A DNA stretch of 64,000 nt from assembly GCA_900539725.1 (NCBI GenBank), contig UQDI01000001.1:1-64000 (forward strand), read 5' to 3'. A model generated the notes under the pieces. It made no database searches, was not told the origin of the DNA, and saw only the letters and a program-made list of their open reading frames with translations. Position 1 is the first letter of the stretch, and every line of letters begins with the position of its first letter. This stretch comes from an uncultured Eubacteriales bacterium. Lineage in GTDB: Bacteria; Bacillota; Clostridia; Tissierellales; Peptoniphilaceae. A program made the translations under genes and the position numbers. Shown here piece by piece: positions 9,457-18,406 of the stretch.

Positions 9457-10698
9457 ATGGATTTTGACAATCTAAAAAAGACAGACAAAGAGATTTTTGA
9501 TGTCATCGAAAAGGAACACGATAGACAACAAGATCACTTTGAAATGATAGCATCTGAAAACTATGTTTCAAAAGCTGTTATGGAAGCAATGGGAAGTGAA
9601 TTAACTAACAAGTACGCTGAAGGATATCCAGGAAAAAGATACTACGGCGGATGCGAAGTAGTTGACATCGCTGAAAACATTGCTAGAGATAGACTATGTA
9701 AGTTATTTAACGCAGAACACGCAAACGTTCAACCACACTCAGGAGCTAATGCCAATATCGGTGTTTACTTCTCAATATTAAAACCTGGCGACAAAGTATT
9801 AGGTATGAACCTTAACGAAGGTGGTCACTTAACACACGGTTCACCAGTTAACATCTCAGGATCATTCTTTGACTTTGCTGCTTATGGCGTTGACTCAAAG
9901 ACAGAAGTTATCAATTATGATACAGTTAGAGAAATAGCTCTAAAAGAAAAACCAAAGCTAATCGTAGCTGGTGCAAGTGCTTACCCAAGAATCATCGATT
10001 TCAAGAAATTTAGAGAAATAGCTGACGAAGTAGGCGCTATGCTAATGGTAGACATGGCACACATCGCTGGTCTAGTAGCTACAGGCTTCCATCCATCTCC
10101 AGTACCTTATGCAGATTTCGTTACAACAACAACTCATAAGACACTAAGAGGACCTAGAGGAGGAGCTATACTTTGTAGAGAAGAAAACGCTAAGAAGCTT
10201 GACAAAGCTATCTTCCCAGGAATCCAAGGTGGACCACTAATGCACGTTATAGCTGCAAAAGCAGTTGCATTTGGTGAAGCACTAAAACCAGAATTTAAAG
10301 ATTATTGCAAGCAAATCTGTGACAACGCTCAAGTACTTGCTAAAGAACTTGATAAATATGGATTCAGATTAATTTCAGGCGGTACAGATAACCACCTAAT
10401 CCTAATCGATATCAAAAAGAAAGGCTTCACTGGTAAAGAAGCTGAAGCAATGCTTGGTGAAATCGGTATTGCAGTTAACAAAAACACAATTCCTAACGAA
10501 ACTGAATCTCCATTCGTTACAAGCGGTATCAGAATTGGTACTCCAGCTTTAACAACTAGAGGATTCAAAGAAGACGAAATGAGAGAAGTTGCTGAAATCT
10601 TCAGAGATACATTTGATACATCAATCGACAGAAAACAAATCAGACAAAGAGTATCAGACATCTGCAAGAGATTCCCAATGTACGAAGGTATATTCTAA
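9457..10698 (+). CDS. glyA: Serine hydroxymethyltransferase
   Basis: PLP enzyme interconverting serine + THF and glycine + 5,10-methylene-THF, the main one-carbon source. The 413 residues are the normal length. The PLP-lysine is in [14 protein letters not shown] (Lys about 228), the folate/PLP region is [12 protein letters not shown], and [15 protein letters not shown] lies near the C-terminus. The start follows a strong AAAGGGAGG ribosome site. Codon use looks more biased than in neighbours, as expected for a highly expressed gene. It ends the operon: a strong terminator follows 22 nt after the stop. Confidence 0.97.
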   Translation: MDFDNLKKTDKEIFDVIEKEHDRQQDHFEMIASENYVSKAVMEAMGSELTNKYAEGYPGKRYYGGCEVVDIAENIARDRLCKLFNAEHANVQPHSGANANIGVYFSILKPGDKVLGMNLNEGGHLTHGSPVNISGSFFDFAAYGVDSKTEVINYDTVREIALKEKPKLIVAGASAYPRIIDFKKFREIADEVGAMLMVDMAHIAGLVATGFHPSPVPYADFVTTTTHKTLRGPRGGAILCREENAKKLDKAIFPGIQGGPLMHVIAAKAVAFGEALKPEFKDYCKQICDNAQVLAKELDKYGFRLISGGTDNHLILIDIKKKGFTGKEAEAMLGEIGIAVNKNTIPNETESPFVTSGIRIGTPALTTRGFKEDEMREVAEIFRDTFDTSIDRKQIRQRVSDICKRFPMYEGIF

Positions 10699-10720
10699 AA
10701 AACGAATAAAGATTATATTA

Positions 10721-10751
10721 GAAGCGAAAGATATCTTTCGCTTCTTTTTTT
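10721..10751 (+). terminator. Strong intrinsic terminator after glyA
   Basis: A perfect 10-bp stem, GAAGCGAAAG / CTTTCGCTTC (10721-10730, 10735-10744), has loop ATAT and is followed by seven T. It ends the recJ-glyA transcription unit. Confidence 0.92.
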
Positions 10752-10809
10752 ATGCGCGATAATGGCATAGGAAGCATATTGATCTAAGCATAAATCATAA
10801 AATAGAAAA

Positions 10810-10831
10810 ATCGTTTTACGCTTAAAACGAT
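10810..10831. repeat. Inverted repeat in the glyA-der spacer
   Basis: A perfect 8-bp stem ATCGTTTT / AAAACGAT has loop ACGCTT. No T-run follows, so it is not an obvious terminator, and it lies about 80 nt upstream of the der promoter. It could be a regulator site or a repeat. The rest of the 267-bp spacer (10699-10965) is AT-rich and, apart from the terminator and promoter, shows nothing I can name. Confidence 0.4.
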
Positions 10832-10913
10832 ATAGCTAAATCGATATTAATCTAAATTGTATAAGCAATTCTATATTAATGAGAAAATATATCTTTTAAT
10901 AGATATTAAAGTG

Positions 10914-10942
10914 TTGAAAACTGCGAGCCTTTATGTTATAAT
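10914..10942 (+). promoter_or_regulatory. Sigma-A promoter of the der operon
   Basis: TTGAAA (10914-10919), a 17-nt spacer and TATAAT (10937-10942) lie 24 nt upstream of the der ATG. Near-consensus. Confidence 0.85.
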
Positions 10943-10965
10943 AATTAGGATAAGGAGGTGTCTGT

Positions 10966-12279
10966 ATGAATAGAGCTGTAGTTAGTATAGTAGGCAAACC
11001 AAACGTTGGTAAATCAACTTTATTTAATAAGATTGTTGGTAGAAGAATATCTATCACTGAAGACACACCTGGTGTAACAAGAGACAGGATATACGCTGAA
11101 GCAAGCTGGCAACAACACGTTTTTGACATCATCGACACTGGTGGACTTGATCCCTTTGATGACGACAAGATCATGTCAAACATTCGTAAGCAAGCGAACA
11201 TCGCCATCGAAGCGTCTGATGTGATACTCTTTGTAGTTGATGGAAAAAATCCTGCCACTGCACTTGACCATGAGATTGCAAATATATTAAGAAAATCAAA
11301 TAAAAAGGTTATTTTAGTCGCAAACAAGACTGAGGGCAAGATAAAAGATGAGTTTTACAGTGTTTATGAACTTGCTTTAGGCGAACCGATATCAATATCG
11401 GCTGAGCAAGGCCTCGGTATAGGGGACCTTCTTGATGAGATTGTAAAGAACTTCCCTGAAGACAGAGACTTTGAAGAGAAAGAAAATTTATTAAAGGTCG
11501 CTTTTATCGGAAAGCCAAATGTTGGCAAATCATCCTTAACAAATAGAATCTTAGGCGAAGAGAGAGTTATAGTAACTGATATCGCTGGAACTACAAGGGA
11601 TGCGATTGACTCATATATTAATATAAAAGGCCAAGAATTCATGTTCATCGACACAGCAGGTCTTAGAAAGAAGTCTAGAGTTGATTCATCTGTTGAAGCA
11701 TACTCGCAAGTTAGAACGCTTTCAAGTGTTGATAGAGCTGATGTCTGCGTATTTTTAATAGACGGGATTGAAGGCTTTACTGAGCAGGACTCAAAAGTAG
11801 TTGGTTACGCTCACAATCAAGGCAAGGCCATAATCATCTGCGTTAATAAATGGGATATAGTAGAAAAAGATTCGAAGACTATGAAAACATTTACTGACAG
11901 CCTTAGAAATAATCTGCCGTTCTTATCATATGCGCCAATATTATTTATTTCGGCACTAACTGGTAAGAGGGTAGATGAGCTTATTGACAAGATTATGGAA
12001 ATAAATGAATCATATAGCCATAGGCTTTCAACTGGTCTTTTAAATGACATAATCGCAAACGCGACACTAATCAATCAACCACCATCAGACAAAGGTAAGA
12101 GGCTTAAGATACTTTACGCAACACAGTCAGGCATTAGGCCACCAGAGTTTACAATCTTTGTTAATGATAAGGAGCTAACACATTTTTCATATACAAGATT
12201 TTTGGAAAACCAAATAAGAAATGTTTATCCTTTCGAGGGAACATCCATAATCATAAACTATAAGAACAGGAGCGAGTAA
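10966..12279 (+). CDS. der: Ribosome-biogenesis GTPase Der (EngA)
   Basis: Essential GTPase for maturation of the 50S subunit. The 437-residue protein has two tandem G domains with P-loops GKPNVGKST (10-18) and GKPNVGKSS (about 181-189), G3 motifs DTGG and DTAG, G4 motifs NKTE and NKWD, and a C-terminal KH-like domain. Start ATG is 7 nt after AAGGAGGTG. It leads the der-plsY-gpsA cluster and shares one base with the plsY start (TAATG). Confidence 0.97.
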   Translation: MNRAVVSIVGKPNVGKSTLFNKIVGRRISITEDTPGVTRDRIYAEASWQQHVFDIIDTGGLDPFDDDKIMSNIRKQANIAIEASDVILFVVDGKNPATALDHEIANILRKSNKKVILVANKTEGKIKDEFYSVYELALGEPISISAEQGLGIGDLLDEIVKNFPEDRDFEEKENLLKVAFIGKPNVGKSSLTNRILGEERVIVTDIAGTTRDAIDSYINIKGQEFMFIDTAGLRKKSRVDSSVEAYSQVRTLSSVDRADVCVFLIDGIEGFTEQDSKVVGYAHNQGKAIIICVNKWDIVEKDSKTMKTFTDSLRNNLPFLSYAPILFISALTGKRVDELIDKIMEINESYSHRLSTGLLNDIIANATLINQPPSDKGKRLKILYATQSGIRPPEFTIFVNDKELTHFSYTRFLENQIRNVYPFEGTSIIINYKNRSE

Positions 12280-12872
12280 TGAAGGTTGTAATATTATTTC
12301 TTCTTTCTTACTTGATCGGCTCGGTCTCAAACTCTTATATCTTAGGCAAAATTTTTAAGATGAAGGACATTAGAGACTACGGAAGCAACAATGCTGGCGC
12401 TACTAATGCGTTTAGAGTCTTAGGAGCAAAGCTTGGTATAATCACGCTGCTCTTAGACGTATTAAAAGGCGTTTTAGCTGTGTATCTAGCTAGATACTTT
12501 GAAGTAGCTTATGCTCAGTACATCGCTTTACTAGGCGCGGTTCTTGGCCACGATTTCCCATTCTACTTGAATTTTAACGCAGGCAAAGGCGTTTCAACAA
12601 CTGTGGGCGGAATAATTGCCATAGACTATAAGCTTGGAGCAGCGATTGTAGTTTCAATGTTTATTATAGTTTTGATTACAAAATACGTTTCATTAGCGTC
12701 TTTACTTATGTTCATAGGCTTCTTTATATGCACATGGCTTAAGTTTAAAGAGATAAATTTAGCTGTAATTCTTAGCTTTGCTATTGCAGCCCTTGGCATA
12801 ATAAGGCACGCTAAGAACATTCATAGACTAGCAAAAGGAGAAGAAAATAAATTTTATATATTTAAAAAGTGA
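12279..12872 (+). CDS. plsY: Acyl-phosphate:glycerol-3-phosphate acyltransferase PlsY
   Basis: Membrane enzyme that transfers the acyl group from acyl-phosphate to sn-1 of glycerol-3-phosphate, the first committed step of phospholipid synthesis. It has 197 residues and about five transmembrane helices. The three PlsY motifs are GSNNAGATNAFRVLG, GHDFPFYLNFNAGKGVSTT and, near the end, RHAKNIHRLAKGEE. PlsX, ACP and the fatty acid kinase subunit FakA, which supply the acyl-phosphate, are also in this window; GpsA, next door, makes the acceptor. Confidence 0.95.
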   Translation: MKVVILFLLSYLIGSVSNSYILGKIFKMKDIRDYGSNNAGATNAFRVLGAKLGIITLLLDVLKGVLAVYLARYFEVAYAQYIALLGAVLGHDFPFYLNFNAGKGVSTTVGGIIAIDYKLGAAIVVSMFIIVLITKYVSLASLLMFIGFFICTWLKFKEINLAVILSFAIAALGIIRHAKNIHRLAKGEENKFYIFKK

Positions 12873-12881
12873 GGCAGAGTT

Positions 12882-13889
12882 TTGAAAATTTCAATTATAG
12901 GTGGAGGTAGCTTTGGTTCAGCACTAGCTATACATCTAGCAAAGAGTCAAGAAGAATTAAGTCTATACATTAGAAATAAGGATTCTTACAATTTAATAAA
13001 AGAAACTCGTATGAATAAAAAATATTTGAAGGAAGTTAAAATTCCTGAGAATATAGTTTTGCTTAACGATATAGAAGAAGCAGTTAAAGACGCTGATATC
13101 GTTGTGCTTGCGGTACCAAGTCAGGAGCTTAGAAATGTTTTAAAGACTATTGAAGCTTATATTAATGAGGATAAGATCTTTGTTAATGTTAGTAAAGGTA
13201 TTGAGATAGCTACACTTAAGACTATGAGCGAAGTCTTCTATGAATTCAATCCAAAGGGAAGATTTGTATCATTATCTGGTCCATCACATGCAGAGGAAGT
13301 TGCTGTCGGCATACCGACAACCATAGTCAGCGCTTCAAAATCTGTATCCGATGCAGAATTAATTCAAGATGTATTTTCAAGCGATAATTTAAGAGTATAT
13401 GTTAACGATGACCTTTTAGGCGTTGAACTTGCAGGAGCAACTAAAAACATTATTGCTTTAGGAAGTGGTATATGTGAAGGAAGAGGCTACGGTGACAACA
13501 CTAAGGCGGCACTTATCACAAGGGGTATACACGAAATAACAAAGCTTGGACTTGCTCTTGGCGCTAAGGCATCAACTTTCTATGGACTTGCTGGCATTGG
13601 CGACTTGGTCGTTACTTGTACTAGTAAGCACTCAAGAAACAAAACTTGTGGTGTATATATAGGCGAAGGCCTTTCGACAGATGGTGCCATTGACAAGGTT
13701 GGCATGGTTGTAGAAGGCATAAAGACTACTAAATCGACTTATATGCTTAAAGAAAAATACTCTGTTGAGATGCCTATAGTTGATATGATGTATAAACTTT
13801 TATACGAAGACTACCCTCTAGACAGCGTTGTAGCTGAGCTTATGGGAAGACCACTTAAGCATGAGATGGAAAAGTATGAAGATAGATAA
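12882..13889 (+). CDS. gpsA: Glycerol-3-phosphate dehydrogenase [NAD(P)+]
   Basis: Reduces dihydroxyacetone phosphate to sn-glycerol-3-phosphate, the substrate of the adjacent plsY product. The 335-residue protein has the N-terminal Rossmann motif GGGSFGSALA, then VSKGIE, SGPSHAEEVA, the catalytic-lysine region ELAGATKNIIALGSG and GLAGIGDLVVTC. It starts with TTG at 12882, 9 nt after the plsY stop, with GAGG as ribosome site; translation from TTG gives the expected MKISIIGGG start. Its 3' end overlaps the following gene. Confidence 0.95.
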   Translation: MKISIIGGGSFGSALAIHLAKSQEELSLYIRNKDSYNLIKETRMNKKYLKEVKIPENIVLLNDIEEAVKDADIVVLAVPSQELRNVLKTIEAYINEDKIFVNVSKGIEIATLKTMSEVFYEFNPKGRFVSLSGPSHAEEVAVGIPTTIVSASKSVSDAELIQDVFSSDNLRVYVNDDLLGVELAGATKNIIALGSGICEGRGYGDNTKAALITRGIHEITKLGLALGAKASTFYGLAGIGDLVVTCTSKHSRNKTCGVYIGEGLSTDGAIDKVGMVVEGIKTTKSTYMLKEKYSVEMPIVDMMYKLLYEDYPLDSVVAELMGRPLKHEMEKYEDR

Positions 13890-15102
13890 GAAGAACGGCA
13901 AAGGCTTCTCAAGTTTCTTAGGAGCTCTAGTTGCTTTTATATTTATAATCATAGCTTTTAACACCATAATCACATCCTTCTTTAAAAAGGATATCAAGAC
14001 ACAGACGCCTGTTGAAGAAGTTTTTTATAATTCGGTTGCGATGAACTCGGCACTTATTAAGACTGAAGAAGTTTATCAAGCAGGTAGAAATTCTTACTTC
14101 ACGACACAAGCTAAAGAGGGCGAAAAGGTAAAAAGAGGTCTTGAAAATTTAAGTGTAACAAAGAGCGCAAATGATCTTATTGATAAAAAGATTGATGCAA
14201 TAAATAAAAGGCTAAAGGATCTTGATTATGATACCTCTGGTGAAGAGAGTATTGATCAAAAGGCTATGAATAGAAAGATTAAGGCTTTACAGATCAGCAT
14301 AAATCAAAAGAGATACGAAGATCTTTCTCAAATATTAAACAGCAGTGAAGATGAAGAGGATAAATACTACGAAAGTATTAAAAACTACTCCATTGACAAG
14401 CTTTTAGAGATGAAGGACGAGCTAAACGAAAGCAAGAGAAGTGAGGCACCAGCTGTAAAAGTGTCGATGTCGGGTATAGTTAGCTACTTTATCGATGGAC
14501 TTGAAGATAAGTATACGAATGAAAATTTTGATGCCTTATTTGAGAAGGATTTGATTGAAGATAGCAAGAGCTACAGCCTAAACCAAGGCAAGAGCAATGA
14601 CAACTTTAAGATACTTGATAATTTCTCTATGAATATACTAGCTTTTTCAGACGATAAAAAGCTTGAAGATATCAAGGTTAATGATGTAGTACTGATTGAG
14701 TGGGATCTAACAGGAACAAAGACATATGCGAGAGTACTTAAGAAAGAAAAAACTGGAGATACTTATAAATTTCTATTAAACATAAGAGAGAGAATATCTG
14801 AGCTTTATAAGGACAGATTCTCTAAGATGGAAATCATTTTTGACGAGTACAAGACATTTAAATTACCAAAAAGCGCCTTAGTTGATAGGGGAAGCGAAAA
14901 AGGGGTATATATAAAAGACATAGATAATACTATAAGATACAAAAGAGTGCTTTTAGTCGGAAGTGACCGTGACAACATTTACGTTATGAGGACTGACGAC
15001 AACGGTCTTATGAAGTATAAGAAGCTAAAGTTTAAGAGCATAAAATATTATGACGAAGTTGTGGTATTTCCATCTACTGTAAAGGAGGGCGACATACTAT
15101 AA
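13876..15102 (+). CDS. HlyD-like single-pass membrane protein of the sepF cluster
   Basis: I recognise this only at family level. It has about 408 residues: a basic N-terminus, one transmembrane helix (about residues 13-33), then a large predicted extracytoplasmic part. That part has a charged coiled-coil segment (roughly 90-200) and beta-rich blocks resembling the lipoyl/beta-barrel parts of HlyD/RND adaptor proteins. Similar proteins sit beside yggS-sepF in clostridia; no transporter gene is near, so an efflux role is unproven and a cell-envelope or division role is possible. The upstream ATG at 13861 is also in frame; I prefer 13876. It overlaps the gpsA end by 14 nt and the yggS start by 1 nt. 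Confidence 0.6.
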   Translation: MKIDKKNGKGFSSFLGALVAFIFIIIAFNTIITSFFKKDIKTQTPVEEVFYNSVAMNSALIKTEEVYQAGRNSYFTTQAKEGEKVKRGLENLSVTKSANDLIDKKIDAINKRLKDLDYDTSGEESIDQKAMNRKIKALQISINQKRYEDLSQILNSSEDEEDKYYESIKNYSIDKLLEMKDELNESKRSEAPAVKVSMSGIVSYFIDGLEDKYTNENFDALFEKDLIEDSKSYSLNQGKSNDNFKILDNFSMNILAFSDDKKLEDIKVNDVVLIEWDLTGTKTYARVLKKEKTGDTYKFLLNIRERISELYKDRFSKMEIIFDEYKTFKLPKSALVDRGSEKGVYIKDIDNTIRYKRVLLVGSDRDNIYVMRTDDNGLMKYKKLKFKSIKYYDEVVVFPSTVKEGDIL

Positions 15103-15791
15103 TGAGTGTAGGAGAAAATTTAATAGATCTTTTAGAGTCTATTGACAAAGAGATTGATCTTGCAGGTAGAAAGAAAGATGAAGTAAAGCTCTTGGCAGTA
15201 ACAAAAACTGTCGATGTAGAGAGGATCAAAGAGATAAAAGAATTTGGTCTAAAAGAGATTGGCGAGAACAAAGTTCAAGAGATAGAAGAAAAGTATGACG
15301 CTTTAAAGGATGACTTCGACTTTCATATGATTGGCAGCCTTCAAAAGAACAAGATTAACAAGCTTCTAGGCAAGATAAAGCTGATTCATTCACTTGACAG
15401 CTTGAGCCTCATCGAGGCACTTGACAAGAGACTAGCAAATAATAATATGGAGCTAGATGGCTTATTGCAAGTAAATATCTCGAAGGAAGAGTCAAAGAGC
15501 GGCTTTTATAAGGATGAAGTAGAAAAGGTCCTAGAACAGATGCACGAGTACAAGAACTTACATATCGTGGGCTTCATGACGATGGCGCCATTCACAGAGG
15601 ATGAGACTGTTGTTAGAAACACATTCAGAGGCCTTTACGAGCTAAAGGAAAAGCTGGCGGCAAAGAATTTTGACAATGTTGACTTAAAGTATCTATCCAT
15701 GGGTATGACACATGATTATAAAATAGCAATACAAGAAGGATCAAATATATTGAGGATTGGCTCAAAGATATTTGGCGAAAGAAATTATTAG
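15102..15791 (+). CDS. yggS: PLP homeostasis protein YggS/PLPBP
   Basis: PLP-binding protein of the alanine-racemase TIM-barrel fold without known catalysis, involved in vitamin B6 and amino-acid balance. It has 229 residues. The PLP-lysine lies in LLAVTKTVD (about 34), followed by the family motifs IGENKVQE, HMIGSLQKNK and, near the C-terminus, LSMGMTHDYKIAI and LRIGSKIFGERNY. It sits directly before sepF as in most Firmicutes, and its ATG overlaps the previous stop (TAATG). Confidence 0.94.
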   Translation: MSVGENLIDLLESIDKEIDLAGRKKDEVKLLAVTKTVDVERIKEIKEFGLKEIGENKVQEIEEKYDALKDDFDFHMIGSLQKNKINKLLGKIKLIHSLDSLSLIEALDKRLANNNMELDGLLQVNISKEESKSGFYKDEVEKVLEQMHEYKNLHIVGFMTMAPFTEDETVVRNTFRGLYELKEKLAAKNFDNVDLKYLSMGMTHDYKIAIQEGSNILRIGSKIFGERNY

Positions 15792-15801
15792 GAGGTTTAT
15801 T

Positions 15802-16254
15802 ATGGCTTTTATGGACAAAGTAAAGTATTTCTTAGGCTTTGGCAATGACGACGAATACGATGAGGAATACTATGACGAAGAAGAGGATGAAGTAGTGGAA
15901 GAAGAACCACAAAGAGAATCATCTTTCTTCTCAAAGAAGAAGGAAAAGGAAAATATTGTTCCTATTCAAAGAAAAACTGGAGCAATGATTATCACAGTAC
16001 AAGAACCACTTGGCTATGACGAAGCGCCACTTATTATCGATGACTTAAGATTAGGCAAGGCAGTTGTTGTAAACTTCGAACAACTAGAAGCAAGTGTAAA
16101 GAGACAAATTTTTGACTTTATCAATGGCGGTATCTATGCTATTGACGGAAGCATTCAAAAGGTGACAAGAGACATCTTTGTTTTAGCACCAAAGAACATT
16201 GCTATAGACGGTATCAAAGACGAACTTAAAAACAGAGGCATGTTTCCATTTTAA
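15802..16254 (+). CDS. sepF: Cell division protein SepF
   Basis: FtsZ-interacting protein that tethers and organises the division ring at the membrane. The 150-residue protein begins with an amphipathic membrane-targeting helix (MAFMDKVKYFLGFG). A very acidic linker follows, rich in Asp/Glu/Tyr (about 18-40), then the globular DUF552 domain containing VVNFEQLEASVKRQIFDFI and the glycine motif GGIYAIDGSIQK. ATG 15802 follows AGGAGG with a 6-nt gap. Its position after yggS and before ylmH is the standard division cluster. Confidence 0.94.
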   Translation: MAFMDKVKYFLGFGNDDEYDEEYYDEEEDEVVEEEPQRESSFFSKKKEKENIVPIQRKTGAMIITVQEPLGYDEAPLIIDDLRLGKAVVVNFEQLEASVKRQIFDFINGGIYAIDGSIQKVTRDIFVLAPKNIAIDGIKDELKNRGMFPF

Positions 16255-17027
16255 TGAATAAGTCAAAGAATTTAGATCATATAAGTACTGAGAACAAAGA
16301 GATTGCAAGAAGGGTTATAGATCTTTGTGAGATAGTGTCAAGGACTAAGTCCACTGAGTGCACAGACTTCTACAACCCTTTTGAAGTGAAAGAACTCACT
16401 TCGCTTATCAATACTTATGATACTATAAGTTTTAGCCTTATTGGGAATGAAGATTCTGAAAGTAAGGCTATTTTAATTTATCCTGAATACATGGACGAGG
16501 TAAATCCAGCTGACTATGTAAGTCTAGTTAAGATAGATAAAAAAGATTATGACATCGCTCACAAAGACGTTTTAGGCTCACTTCTTTCGCTTGGCATCAA
16601 GAGGGAAAAGCTCGGCGACATCATAATAAATGACGAAGCTATATACTTTTACATCAGAAACGAGATTTTGGATTATGTTTTACTTAATCTTGAGAAGATA
16701 AAAAACTATGGAGTGGAGCTAGAAGTAATTGATTTAGCTACGCCTATATCTAGAGATCTGGACTATGATGAAAAACTTATAACATGCGCATCAGCGAGGC
16801 TTGATCTAGTTTTAGCAAACGTATATAACTTGTCACGTAGCGATGCTAAAAATGCGATCGAGGCAGGCCTTGTTAAACTTAATTACAAGGTGACAGACAA
16901 GATTAGCGAAACGCTTGAAGTAGGCGACATGGTCTCTATGCGTAGGTGCGGAAGATTCATAGTCGGCGACTACTTGGGTCTTAGCAAAAAGGATAAACTC
17001 AAACTTATTATAAAAATTATAAAGTAG
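16254..17027 (+). CDS. ylmH: S4-domain RNA-binding protein YlmH
   Basis: A 257-residue protein with an N-terminal region typical of YlmH and a C-terminal S4 RNA-binding domain (about 183-245: RLDLVLANVYNLSRSDAKNA). YlmH has been linked to ribosome rescue and quality control, binding free 50S subunits with peptidyl-tRNA; here that pairs with rqcH, two genes beyond lspA and rluD. The start ATG overlaps the sepF stop by one base. ylmG, often present in the cluster, is absent. Confidence 0.88.
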   Translation: MNKSKNLDHISTENKEIARRVIDLCEIVSRTKSTECTDFYNPFEVKELTSLINTYDTISFSLIGNEDSESKAILIYPEYMDEVNPADYVSLVKIDKKDYDIAHKDVLGSLLSLGIKREKLGDIIINDEAIYFYIRNEILDYVLLNLEKIKNYGVELEVIDLATPISRDLDYDEKLITCASARLDLVLANVYNLSRSDAKNAIEAGLVKLNYKVTDKISETLEVGDMVSMRRCGRFIVGDYLGLSKKDKLKLIIKIIK

Positions 17028-17034
17028 GTGTTAC

Positions 17035-17511
17035 ATGATTTATTTTTTAATAGTCGTATTAGCAGTGGCCTTGGATCAAGTCACTAAGTACTTTGCCAAG
17101 CTTCACTTAGAGGGAGAAGCTGCATACGAAATAATTCCAAACTTTTTTTCTTTTGATTACGTTGAGAATAGAGGCGCAGCCTTCGGCATTATGCAAGGCA
17201 GACACATTTTCTTCTTCATCGTAACTTTTATTGCCATTGCGATAATTTTATACATCTTCATAACAGAGTACGATACGCTTATGGGATATGAAAAAGTATT
17301 TTTGTCATTTTTCTTAGCAGGCATCTTAGGTAATTTCATTGACAGAGCCTTTAGAGGCTACGTTATTGACTTTATTTCATTTAAGTTTGGCTCGTATCAA
17401 TACCCTTGCTTTAACCTTGCTGATAGCTACATGTGCGTTATCATTGTTCTATTTATCGGCTACTACATCTATAGAAAGATTAAAGATAAAAATGCAAGCA
17501 AAATTAATTAA
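17035..17511 (+). CDS. lspA: Lipoprotein signal peptidase (signal peptidase II)
   Basis: Aspartic protease in the membrane that removes signal peptides from diacylglyceryl-prolipoproteins. It has 158 residues and four transmembrane helices. The conserved motifs are DQVTKYF, VENRGAAFG, GNFIDR (catalytic Asp about 103) and FNLADSY (catalytic Asp about 130). It is 7 nt after ylmH, and its last 20 nt overlap rluD, the typical lspA-rluD pair. Confidence 0.96.
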   Translation: MIYFLIVVLAVALDQVTKYFAKLHLEGEAAYEIIPNFFSFDYVENRGAAFGIMQGRHIFFFIVTFIAIAIILYIFITEYDTLMGYEKVFLSFFLAGILGNFIDRAFRGYVIDFISFKFGSYQYPCFNLADSYMCVIIVLFIGYYIYRKIKDKNASKIN

Positions 17512-18406
17512 GCTTAATGACGAAGATGCTGGTCAAAGAATAGATGTATTTTTAGCAAACTTTGATGATAGCAAAACGAGATCAATGTATAAAAAGCTTA
17601 TTGAAGAGGGATACGTATCTGTCAATGGCAGTGCTGCAAAAGCGTCTTACAAGTTAAATGCAGGTGACATGATAGAGATAAGAGAGAAAGAGTCGAAACG
17701 CTTTGAAAAAATCGATATGGACATAAAGGTTCTGTATGAAGATGATGACATAGCGGTTATAGACAAGCCAAGGGGACTTATAGTTCATCCTACAAATGAT
17801 GAGGAGATAAGTCTTGTAAATTTCTTGCTATATAGATTTACTTCACTGAGCAATATTGACGAGACAAGGCCGGGCATAGTCCACAGGCTTGACAAGGACA
17901 CGAGCGGTCTTCTTATAATAGCGAAGAACAATGAAGCGCATGAAAAGATGAAGGAGCTCTTCAAGTCGAGAGAGATATACAAAGAGTACATCACCATAGC
18001 CGTGGGTAATTTTGATGATGAAGTGACTCTAGTTGATAAGGGCATAATGCGCGACCCAATCAAGAAGATTAAGATGTGTGCTTCAGATGAAGGCAAAAGG
18101 GCAATCTCCGAAATCCATTTACTTAAACAAAATGATGATTACTCTTATCTAAAGGTCATAATCAAAACGGGCAGAACTCATCAGATCAGAGTGCATCTTG
18201 CTTATCTTAACCATCCAGTTCTTGGTGATAGGACTTATGGCTATAGAGGCAAAATAAAAATGGACGGACAAGTCTTACATTGCAGAAAAGTAAGTTTCAT
18301 CCATCCAATTACAAATAATTTAATAGAAATAGAAAGTGAAGTGCCAGCTTATTTTAAGGAGGCACTAATCAAAACGAATTTATATAAAGCTAAAGATCTA
18401 CAGTGA
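17492..18406 (+). CDS. rluD: RluD/RluA-family pseudouridine synthase
   Basis: Isomerises uridines in 23S rRNA. Starting at ATG 17492 (inside lspA) the product has 304 residues. It has an N-terminal S4 domain (about 12-70), then the catalytic domain with RPGIVHRLDKDTSGLLIIAK (catalytic Asp about 134) and the late motif GRTHQIRVHLAYLNHPVLGD. The family is certain; the exact target uridines are not. The 3' end overlaps the convergent rqcH by 17 bp, with no terminator visible between them. Confidence 0.93.
   Translation: MQAKLIKLNDEDAGQRIDVFLANFDDSKTRSMYKKLIEEGYVSVNGSAAKASYKLNAGDMIEIREKESKRFEKIDMDIKVLYEDDDIAVIDKPRGLIVHPTNDEEISLVNFLLYRFTSLSNIDETRPGIVHRLDKDTSGLLIIAKNNEAHEKMKELFKSREIYKEYITIAVGNFDDEVTLVDKGIMRDPIKKIKMCASDEGKRAISEIHLLKQNDDYSYLKVIIKTGRTHQIRVHLAYLNHPVLGDRTYGYRGKIKMDGQVLHCRKVSFIHPITNNLIEIESEVPAYFKEALIKTNLYKAKDLQ

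Noticed and set aside
17339..17491. N-terminal extension of RluD by 51 codons
   Set aside because: It lies wholly inside the lspA catalytic region in another frame; RluD homologues begin near MQAKLIKLNDEDAGQ.
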